In this document: in pieces, positions 16,076 to 21,710 of the stretch | Layout: the number at the start of each line of letters is the position of its first letter | Numbering within the stretch: position 1 is the first letter of the stretch | NCBI GenBank assembly: GCA_046727855.1 | Contig: JBKPDL010000184.1 | Location: 1 to 21,710 of the forward strand | Reading direction: 5' to 3' | Origin: DASPWV01 sp046727855 | GTDB taxonomy: Bacteria > Acidobacteriota > Vicinamibacteria > Vicinamibacterales > UBA2999 | DNA: 21,710 nucleotides | Program-made: the position numbers and the translations under genes | The notes under the pieces: model-generated | Told to the model about the DNA's origin: nothing | What the model saw: the letters and a program-made list of their open reading frames with translations, nothing else | The model's database searches: none

Positions 16076-18132
16076 AGGCGCGCGCGGTTCTCGCCGCACT
16101 GGTGCTCGCCGCCGCCACTGTTGGCGCGCAGGGACCTCCGTCCAGGTACACGACGTGGCGCGACTACGGCGGGTCGTCCGACTCCATGCAGTATTCGGCG
16201 TTGCGACAAATCGACAAACGCAACGTCAATCAACTCGAGCTCGCGTGGTTCTATCCCGTTCCCGACCGCACCGGTAATTTCGGCTTCAACCCGATCGTGG
16301 TTGACGGCGTGATGTACGTCCTCGGCCCGCGAAACAGCATCGTCGCGCTCGACGCCGCATCTGGCCGGCAGGTGTGGGCGCACGGCGTCGAGAGCGGAAG
16401 CCCCGGCAATCGCGGCATCACGTACTGGGAGAGCAAGGACCGCTCCGATCGGCGGTTGATCTTTGCCTCGGGAGGCGCGTTGCGTGCGCTCGACGCGCGC
16501 ACGGGAAAGCCGATCGAGCAGTTCGGCAGCGACGGCAAAGTCGACATGCGCGCCGGACCGCTTCGCCCGCTCGGCAATCCGAGTGGAACACCTGGCCGCG
16601 TGTTCGAGAACCTGTTCATCACGGGCTCGAACACCGGCGAGATGTACCAGGCATTGCCCGGGGACATCCGCGCCTACGACATCGTGTCCGGCCAGCTCGT
16701 GTGGACGTTCCACACCATTCCTCACCCTGGTGAATACGGCTACGACACCTGGCCGCCGGATGCATACAAGTGGGCCGGCGGCGTCAACGTGTGGGGCGAG
16801 ATCTCGATCGACGAGAAGCGCGGCATCGGCTATTTCCCGCTTGGATCGCCCACGCACGACAGCTACGGCGGGGATCGCAAAGGCGCCAATCTCTTTGGCA
16901 ACTCACTCGTCGCGCTCGATCTGCGCACGGGCAAGCGTCTCTGGCATTTTCACACGGTTCATCACGACATCTGGGACTACGACCTCACTACCGCACCGAA
17001 GCTGTTGACGGTGCGCCACAACGGCAAGCCCGTGGATGTGGTCGCGCAGGCGACGAAATTTGGCTTGCTATATGTGTTCGACCGCGTCAGTGGCCGGCCG
17101 CTGTGGCCGATCGAAGAGCGGCCAGTGCCGAAGAGTGATGTGCCGGGTGAGGAAACGTCGCCCACACAGCCGTTTCCGACCAGGCCGGAGCCGTATGCGC
17201 GGCTGAAGTTCGACGCCAGCGACATCAACCCGCACGTCGACGCGGCCGAGCAGCAACGCCTACGCGAGATTCTCACCAAAGCGCGCAACGAAGGCATCTT
17301 TACGCCGCAAACGCTCGATCGCGATCAGATATCGATACCGGGCGAGCTTGGCGGATCGAATTGGGGCGGCACCGCCGCCGATCCCACGACCGGCATGTTG
17401 TACGTGCGCACCGCGGATCAGCCCGCGATTCACAAGCTGCGGCAACCACGCGCTGGCAACGAGGACACGGGAGGCAATCGAAGCCCGTCGGATCCGCCGC
17501 GACCGGGGTTACCGGAGATCGACGGGCTGACGCGCTATACCGGCCCGCTTGGCTCGATGTTTCGCAGCCAGAACGGGCTGCCCGCCATCAGCCCGCCCTG
17601 GGCGCAACTGGTTGCGTACGATCTGAACGAAGGCGTGATCAAATGGCGCGCGCCGCTCGGCGTCGTTCGCCCGCTTGCCGCCAAGGGCATCACCAACACG
17701 GGTAACGCGCATCGTGTGCATCGCAATGGGCCGGTCGTCACCGCCGGTGGCCTGATCTTCATCGGCACGAATGCGGACGGCTACGTCCGCGCATTCGACA
17801 AAGATACGGGCAAGGTCTTGTGGGAACGCGCGCTCGACGCGAATCCGGAAGGTCTCGCCGCAACCTACGAAGTGGACGGACGACAGTATGTCGTGTTATG
17901 TGCGTCGCATTACCCCGAGGTCGACGAAGACAACATCGCAATCTTCAAAGGCGCAGCTTCGGCGCAAGGATACTACGTGTTCGCCTTGCCCGCCGCCGCT
18001 CGCCTCAAGACCAACGCGAGCTTCGGCCCTTCGACAGGCCCAGGGCCGTCCCGGGCAGCGTCGAGGGACGGCGAGGCCTCGCTGAAGCGGCCGCAGGGCC
18101 GCGAAGGCGGGCCGAGGAGGACATCGTTTTGA
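16072..18132 (+). CDS. PQQ-dependent (quinoprotein) sugar/alcohol dehydrogenase
   Basis: The 686-residue protein has a cleavable signal peptide (MKARAVLAALVLAAATVGAQ) and an eight-bladed-propeller dehydrogenase body. Recurrent tryptophan-docking segments include VALDAASGRQVWAH (91-104), IRAYDIVSGQLVWTFHT (199-215), LVALDLRTGKRLWHFHT (279-295) and VRAFDKDTGKVLWE. HHDIWDYD (297-304) matches the active-site segment of membrane glucose dehydrogenase, where an Asp serves catalysis. No membrane-anchor domain and no CxxCH haem motif are present, so electrons must pass to a separate acceptor. PQQ enzymes of this family oxidise aldoses or alcohols in the periplasm. The natural end is near LPAAARLKTN; about residues 649-681 come from a palindromic repeat element also present in E2. 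The gene overlaps both neighbours by 4 bp. Confidence 0.92.
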   Translation: MKARAVLAALVLAAATVGAQGPPSRYTTWRDYGGSSDSMQYSALRQIDKRNVNQLELAWFYPVPDRTGNFGFNPIVVDGVMYVLGPRNSIVALDAASGRQVWAHGVESGSPGNRGITYWESKDRSDRRLIFASGGALRALDARTGKPIEQFGSDGKVDMRAGPLRPLGNPSGTPGRVFENLFITGSNTGEMYQALPGDIRAYDIVSGQLVWTFHTIPHPGEYGYDTWPPDAYKWAGGVNVWGEISIDEKRGIGYFPLGSPTHDSYGGDRKGANLFGNSLVALDLRTGKRLWHFHTVHHDIWDYDLTTAPKLLTVRHNGKPVDVVAQATKFGLLYVFDRVSGRPLWPIEERPVPKSDVPGEETSPTQPFPTRPEPYARLKFDASDINPHVDAAEQQRLREILTKARNEGIFTPQTLDRDQISIPGELGGSNWGGTAADPTTGMLYVRTADQPAIHKLRQPRAGNEDTGGNRSPSDPPRPGLPEIDGLTRYTGPLGSMFRSQNGLPAISPPWAQLVAYDLNEGVIKWRAPLGVVRPLAAKGITNTGNAHRVHRNGPVVTAGGLIFIGTNADGYVRAFDKDTGKVLWERALDANPEGLAATYEVDGRQYVVLCASHYPEVDEDNIAIFKGAASAQGYYVFALPAAARLKTNASFGPSTGPGPSRAASRDGEASLKRPQGREGGPRRTSF
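18016..18113 (+). repeat. In-frame palindromic element, copy at the C-terminus of the PQQ dehydrogenase
   Basis: The core 18025-18082 matches the E2 copy at 53 of 58 bases. The right end, GCGAAGGCGGGCC, is shared with that copy and with the element at 12814-12858. It is translated in the same frame as in E2 (GPSTGPGPSRAASRDGEAS, then REGGP). It forms the last part of the dehydrogenase, just before the ribosome site of the next gene. Confidence 0.85.
18114..18121 (+). promoter_or_regulatory. Ribosome binding site that fixes the TTG start of the first SDR
   Basis: GAGGAGGA lies 7 bases before TTG 18129. No ATG or GTG starts the conserved SDR N-terminus here, and the open frame upstream is a shadow of the PQQ gene, so this site decides the start. 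It directly abuts the end of the palindromic element. Confidence 0.7.
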
Positions 18133-18884
18133 GACTGCAGGGTAAACGCGCGCTCGTGACCGGCGCGGCACGGGGAATCGGGCGGGGCATCGCCGAGGTC
18201 TTTGCAGACGAGGGCGCCGATGTCGCTGTCAACGACTTCGAGAACATCTCGAAGGCGGAAGAAGTGGTGCGCGCGATTACCGCAAAGGGGCGAAAAGCGA
18301 TCGCGGTCAAGGGGGATGTCGCGAAACGCGGCGACGTAGAGCCGATGATCGACAAAGCGTGGAAGGAGCTCGGTCCGATCGACATTCTGGTGAACAATGC
18401 GGGCATCGAAACGATCGTCCCGTTTCTCGAGTTGACCGACGAACAATGGACGCGTCTTGTCGACGTCAATCTACGGGGCGCCTGGCTCTGCTCGCAGGTG
18501 CTCTGCAGGCGGATAGTCGCGGAAGGACGTAAGGCGAGCATCGTCAACATCGGGTCGATTCAAGCCGCCAAGGTGCTTCCCGGGCGCACGCACTACGCAC
18601 CGAGCAAGCTGGGGCTCGAGGCGCTCACGCGCAACATGTCTGCTGAGATGACGCCGCAAGGAATTCGCGTGAACTGCGTCCACCCGGGGTTGATCGACAC
18701 ACCGATGACCGAATGGGTGATGAAGGATCCAGAGATCCTGCCGAATGTGCTCGCGCAGATCTCGCTGGGGCGTGCTGGCGAACCGCGCGAGATCGGGAAG
18801 GTTGCAGCCTTTCTGGCGTCAGATGATGCGAGCTATGTAACAGGACAGTCGATCTTCGTGGACGGTGGCTGGCAAGGGAAGTAG
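18129..18884 (+). CDS. SDR-family NAD(P)-dependent oxidoreductase 1
   Basis: The 251-residue classical short-chain dehydrogenase has the cofactor motif TGAARGIG (11-18), NNAG (89-92) and the catalytic residues N114, S143, Y156 and K160 (YAPSK). It ends with the common VTGQSIFVDGGW. The acidic D36 after the second strand (VNDFEN) suggests NAD rather than NADP. It resembles glucose 1-dehydrogenase and 3-oxoacyl reductase-like members, but the substrate cannot be set from sequence. The TTG start overlaps the PQQ dehydrogenase stop by 4 bp (TTGA), so it is coupled to that gene. There is no signal peptide, so it should act in the cytoplasm on the product taken up after periplasmic oxidation. Confidence 0.9.
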   Translation: MRLQGKRALVTGAARGIGRGIAEVFADEGADVAVNDFENISKAEEVVRAITAKGRKAIAVKGDVAKRGDVEPMIDKAWKELGPIDILVNNAGIETIVPFLELTDEQWTRLVDVNLRGAWLCSQVLCRRIVAEGRKASIVNIGSIQAAKVLPGRTHYAPSKLGLEALTRNMSAEMTPQGIRVNCVHPGLIDTPMTEWVMKDPEILPNVLAQISLGRAGEPREIGKVAAFLASDDASYVTGQSIFVDGGWQGK

Positions 18885-18908
18885 ATGCGCGATGTCGCGA
18901 GGTTGGAC

Positions 18909-18966
18909 GTGGCGATGTGATGCGGTGCTGTGGTGATGTGGCGATGTGATGTGGTGATGTGGTGAT
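18909..18966. repeat. Two tandem 29-bp GATGTGG-rich repeats
   Basis: Units at 18909-18937 and 18938-18966 differ at 3 positions and are built from GTGGTGAT/GTGGCGAT sub-repeats of 8-9 bp. They fill the gap between SDR 1 and the cyclase-family gene and run into the latter's start codon. Confidence 0.75.
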
Positions 18967-19693
18967 GCGCGCGAGGCTGATCGATCTCAGCATGGAAGTT
19001 TTCCAGGGCATGATGACCTACCCGAATGTTGCCAAGCCGGTCATCGTCGAAATGGAAACCTACAGCCAGATGGCCAGGAGCGTTGGCACCGATCAGTACG
19101 GCGTCAACGAGATCACGAATCACTGCATGATCGTGACCGGCGATCACATCGGTACGCACATCGACTCGTGGGGACACGTCAAACCCGACGCGCCGCGAGC
19201 CGAAGGCATTCCGATCGACTACTGTTACGGCGATGGCGTCGTGCTCGACCTCACGCACAAAGCCCCCGGCGACGAAATCAGCGTGGACGATATCGAGACG
19301 GCCGAACAGAAACTCGGCGGCTACAAGATCAAGCCGCTCGACATTGTCTTGCTGCGCACCGACGCGGCAAAGAAGCGGCTCGACAAGGCATATCTCACCG
19401 ATCATCCGGGCATGACGAAGGAAGCGGTGCACTTTCTGCTCGATCGCGGCGTCAAAGTGATGGGCATCGACGCCATCGGATTCGATCCGCCGGTGGCCAA
19501 GATGTTCGAGCGCAAGAAATTCTGGGAGGCGCACCGTGTGATGCGCGAACGCGAGTATTACCACCTCGAGAACCTTTGCAATCTGCACGAGATCCCCGCG
19601 CCCTATCACTCCTTCACGGTAAGCGTCCTGCCGGTCAAGTGGCGCGGCGCGTCGGCGGCCCCGGTCCGCGCCGTGGCGATTGTGAACGCCTGA
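18965..19693 (+). CDS. Cyclase-family (kynurenine formamidase-like) metal-dependent hydrolase
   Basis: The 242-residue protein carries the defining metal-binding motif H-x-G-T-H-x-D-x-x-x-H as HIGTHIDSWGH (61-71). This is the signature of the cyclase/KynB family, which hydrolyses amides and includes isatin hydrolase. LDIVLLRTDA and the C-terminal EIPAPYHSF also fit. KynB itself is near 210 residues, so this is a somewhat longer relative. In an oxidative sugar pathway it could open a lactone, but that is only inference. The start is uncertain: ATG 18965 and two upstream GTG codons (18959, 18962) all lie inside a tandem repeat, and no ribosome site is visible. It sits 80 bp after SDR 1 and 20 bp before SDR 2. 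Confidence 0.87.
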   Translation: MRARLIDLSMEVFQGMMTYPNVAKPVIVEMETYSQMARSVGTDQYGVNEITNHCMIVTGDHIGTHIDSWGHVKPDAPRAEGIPIDYCYGDGVVLDLTHKAPGDEISVDDIETAEQKLGGYKIKPLDIVLLRTDAAKKRLDKAYLTDHPGMTKEAVHFLLDRGVKVMGIDAIGFDPPVAKMFERKKFWEAHRVMREREYYHLENLCNLHEIPAPYHSFTVSVLPVKWRGASAAPVRAVAIVNA

Positions 19694-19713
19694 ACCGCCG
19701 CACGACACACGCC

Positions 19714-20496
19714 ATGACGTCGCCTGAACAGCTCTTCCGCTTCGACGGCAAAGTTGCGCTGATTACGGGTGGCTATGGCGGAATCGGCGAAATTGTGAGC
19801 CGCGGCCTGGCGGCGGCGGGTGCGAGCGTAGCCATCGCTGGGCACAACGCCGAAAAGGCGGTTGCCTGCGCGGCTGCGATCACCGACCGCGGCGGAGACA
19901 GCTTCGCGGCGACCTTCGACTCGGCGTCGGTGCCGGAAACGCGGCGCATGATCGATGAGGTGGCGCGGCATTTCGGCCGGCTCGACATTCTGGTCAACTG
20001 TGTCGGCCTGAATCGGGAGGAAAAGGCCGAGGAGGTCAGCGAGGAGATGTTCGATCATGTGATCGACGTCAACCTCAAGAGCGCGATGTTTCAAGCGCAG
20101 GCGGCGGCGCGCCACATGATTCGGCAGGGCACGGGCGGCAAGCAGGTGCACATCGGGTCGGTCCGAACGCTGCTTGCCCTGCGCGGCCGAGGGTATGCCG
20201 CCTACTGTGCCAGCAAAGGCGGTCTCGCAATACTGTGTAAGCAGCTCGCCGCCGAGTGGGCACCCCACAAAATCAACGTCAACGTCGTCGCGCCCACCTT
20301 TGTACGGACAGAGCAGGTTGCGCACATGTTGTCGGACCAACAGTTCTACAATGCGCTCGTCGCGCGCATCCCGCTCGGCCGGATTGCGGAACCTGACGAC
20401 GTGTGGAACGCGGTGTTGTTCTTCATTTCGCCAGCGTCAGACTTCGTGACGGGACAAACGCTCTATCTGGACGGCGGCATAACGGCGACGCAGTAG
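19714..20496 (+). CDS. SDR-family NAD(P)-dependent oxidoreductase 2 (gluconate 5-dehydrogenase-like)
   Basis: The 260-residue short-chain dehydrogenase has TGGYGGIG (18-25), VNCVG (94-98, in place of the usual NNAG), and catalytic N120, S149, Y164 and K168 (YCASK). It ends VTGQTLYLDGGI. The opening LFRFDGKVALITGG is typical of gluconate 5-dehydrogenase and 2-deoxy-D-gluconate 3-dehydrogenase relatives, which interconvert aldonates and keto-aldonates. The substrate here is not proven. ATG 19714 is chosen; the longer upstream frame is antisense-free but overlaps the cyclase-family gene in another frame. It is distinct in sequence from SDR 1, so the two probably act on different steps. The next gene's ribosome site overlaps its stop codon. 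Confidence 0.9.
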   Translation: MTSPEQLFRFDGKVALITGGYGGIGEIVSRGLAAAGASVAIAGHNAEKAVACAAAITDRGGDSFAATFDSASVPETRRMIDEVARHFGRLDILVNCVGLNREEKAEEVSEEMFDHVIDVNLKSAMFQAQAAARHMIRQGTGGKQVHIGSVRTLLALRGRGYAAYCASKGGLAILCKQLAAEWAPHKINVNVVAPTFVRTEQVAHMLSDQQFYNALVARIPLGRIAEPDDVWNAVLFFISPASDFVTGQTLYLDGGITATQ

Positions 20497-20505
20497 GAGG
20501 ACACC

Positions 20506-21603
20506 GTGAGGCAGCTTCTCATTCCGGCGGCACTCTGTGCGGTGGTGATTGTCACGCTCGCATCGCAGGCGCAGAGTCCAACATCACAAAACCGCACGCC
20601 GCAAGCACCGGGGTCGCAGCCCGCTCCCACGGCGGACCCGTACGCGAACAATGCGGCCCCAGGGGCGGCCAAATTTCCGCTCGCCGCGCCCGCGGGCAAG
20701 GACAGCAACGCACGCGGCGCCGCACCTGCCGGCGCCGTGAATCAGGGCGCATTCGATCCGGGCGCGTGGAAGTACGGATCCGCGTTCGATCCGCCGGCGG
20801 GCGCGAAGATCTGGAATCCGGTGAAGATCAAGATGATGCAGGGCGGCAAGGTGACCGGCGGCACGCTGTTCAGCGCCACCGACCCCTCGACCTACTGCGC
20901 CATGGCCAATGCCGGCTATGACTTCATCTGGACCGAGATGCAGCACGATCAGCACGATTGGGGAGCGGTGGCGCGCATGTGGCGCGCGTGTCCGCATGCC
21001 AAGGCCGTGCCCGGCGCGCGCGTGGCGTATGCCGACGAACGCGAGATCCAGCACGCCACCGACGCCGGCGCGCTGGTCATCGTCGTCCCGACCGTCGATT
21101 CGGTCGAAGAAGCGATCGAGGCGCGCAACTGGACGTATTTTCCGCCGCTCGGCCGGCGGAGCAGCGGCGGCGGTCAGGCGTCCGACGCGGCAATGTGGGG
21201 CGGTGTCCCGGGCGGGTACCGCAACACGGTAAACGACAACATCGTGTTGATCTTAATGATTGAAACGCTCGAAGGGCTGAAGAACGCCGACGCGATTGCG
21301 AAGGTGCCGGGCGTCACCGCGATCTTCGCCGCGAGCGGCGATCTCGGCAACTTCACCGGCTATCGCCAGGGCTCGCCTGATTACGAGCGCGCGATCAACA
21401 TCGTGCACGACGCGGCCATCAAAGCGGGCGTGCGATTGTGCGGACCGTTTGCCTGGCGAGATCGACCGGACTTCACCTGCTTCCAGGCGGGAAGTGAAAC
21501 CGCCGCGATCGCGCGAGGCGTGGCGGCGGAACTGGGGCCGTTGGCGAATACGCAGGGGAAACCGGAGGTGGGGCCGTTCGCGGCGAGACCGCCGTCGCAG
21601 TAG
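20506..21603 (+). CDS. Secreted HpcH/HpaI aldolase-family protein
   Basis: The 365-residue protein begins with a signal peptide (about 1-23, MRQLLIPAALCAVVIVTLASQAQ), then a Pro/Ala/Gly-rich stretch (about 24-100), then an HpaI-type barrel. Family landmarks are GGTLFSATDPS (118-128), WTEMQH (142-147) with H147 at the general-base position, R172, IETLEG (252-257) with metal ligand E253, SGDLGNFTG (277-285) with metal ligand D279, and FPPLGRRSSGG (212-222). HpaI enzymes reversibly cleave 2-keto-3-deoxy or 4-hydroxy-2-oxo acids to pyruvate and an aldehyde, and are normally cytoplasmic and near 260 residues. The exported form is unusual. GTG 20506 follows AGGAGG (20495-20500), which overlaps the SDR 2 stop. 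It is the last gene of the plus-strand set. Confidence 0.88.
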   Translation: MRQLLIPAALCAVVIVTLASQAQSPTSQNRTPQAPGSQPAPTADPYANNAAPGAAKFPLAAPAGKDSNARGAAPAGAVNQGAFDPGAWKYGSAFDPPAGAKIWNPVKIKMMQGGKVTGGTLFSATDPSTYCAMANAGYDFIWTEMQHDQHDWGAVARMWRACPHAKAVPGARVAYADEREIQHATDAGALVIVVPTVDSVEEAIEARNWTYFPPLGRRSSGGGQASDAAMWGGVPGGYRNTVNDNIVLILMIETLEGLKNADAIAKVPGVTAIFAASGDLGNFTGYRQGSPDYERAINIVHDAAIKAGVRLCGPFAWRDRPDFTCFQAGSETAAIARGVAAELGPLANTQGKPEVGPFAARPPSQ

Positions 21604-21621
21604 CTCCCGCTGCTTACGTCG

Positions 21622-21710
21622 GTTCCTTACGTGCGTTCCTCGCGTGAGTTCCTTACGTGAGTTCACGAGGGTTCTTCACGGACGTGCGGAACCGACGTGC
21701 GGAACCCACG
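21622..21710. repeat. 13-bp GGAAC/ACGTG tandem repeats, right border, both orientations
   Basis: GTTCCTTACGTGC (21622-21634), GTTCCTCGCGTGA (21635-21647) and GTTCCTTACGTGA (21648-21660) are head-to-tail 13-mers, followed by a 10-base spacer (21661-21670). The orientation then flips to GGAACCGACGTGC (21688-21700) and GGAACCCACG (21701-21710, cut by the window edge). The last unit is identical to 111-120 at the left border. It follows the last gene by 18 bp. Confidence 0.7.

Noticed and set aside
17820..18128. Upstream extension of SDR 1 by about 100 codons
   Set aside because: It overlaps the PQQ dehydrogenase in another frame and is Arg-rich shadow; the conserved SDR N-terminus starts at TTG 18129 after a strong ribosome site.
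18016..18132. Frameshift or pseudogene at the end of the PQQ dehydrogenase
   Set aside because: The propeller domain is complete before the element, the frame stays open, and the stop couples neatly to the next gene; an in-frame insertion explains the odd tail.

Overview
The window is high-GC bacterial DNA and most likely comes from an Acidobacteriota genome, probably class Vicinamibacteria. That is an inference from the gene families: two very large TonB-dependent receptors of the carboxypeptidase-regulatory-domain (Oar-like) type, a PQQ dehydrogenase, a Tat-exported TIM-barrel protein, a fused alpha/beta E1 dehydrogenase, and abundant small palindromic repeats. No rRNA, tRNA, CRISPR array, transposase or phage gene was seen. 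No gene-free stretch exceeds 300 bp.

Layout. (1) 1-211: degenerate 13-bp GGAAC/ACGTG repeats. (2) 212-7039: two divergent outer-membrane receptors (minus strand, then plus strand) sharing a control region with a 16-bp palindrome. (3) 7150-7905: a crotonase-fold protein, convergent with (4) 7911-10183: five small minus-strand genes (DUF3995-type membrane protein, SnoaL-like protein, secreted beta-rich protein, PaaI-type thioesterase, DUF2007-type protein). (5) 10297-15090: a minus-strand set read as transaldolase-family protein, E2 acyltransferase, fused E1 alpha/beta dehydrogenase. (6) 15152-21603: a plus-strand set of Tat-exported sugar isomerase-like protein, PQQ dehydrogenase, SDR, cyclase/formamidase-family protein, second SDR and a secreted HpcH/HpaI aldolase-family protein. 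The first three genes are joined by 4-bp overlaps. (7) 21604-21710: the 13-bp repeats again.

How the genes may work together (inference). The same palindrome, ACTTnACCGGTnAAGT, lies in the divergent receptor promoter region and in the divergent gap between the transaldolase and isomerase genes. This suggests one regulon: receptors import a carbohydrate-like or acid substrate, exported enzymes (isomerase-like protein, PQQ dehydrogenase) oxidise or rearrange it, the SDRs and the cyclase-family hydrolase act on the resulting aldonate, ketone or lactone, an HpaI-type aldolase splits a keto acid, and the transaldolase and 2-oxoacid dehydrogenase handle the products. The substrate cannot be read from sequence, and no regulator or E3 subunit is present in the window.

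The most unusual DNA-level feature is a roughly 100-bp palindromic element present twice, inserted in the same reading frame in two unrelated proteins: the E2 linker and the C-terminus of the PQQ dehydrogenase.
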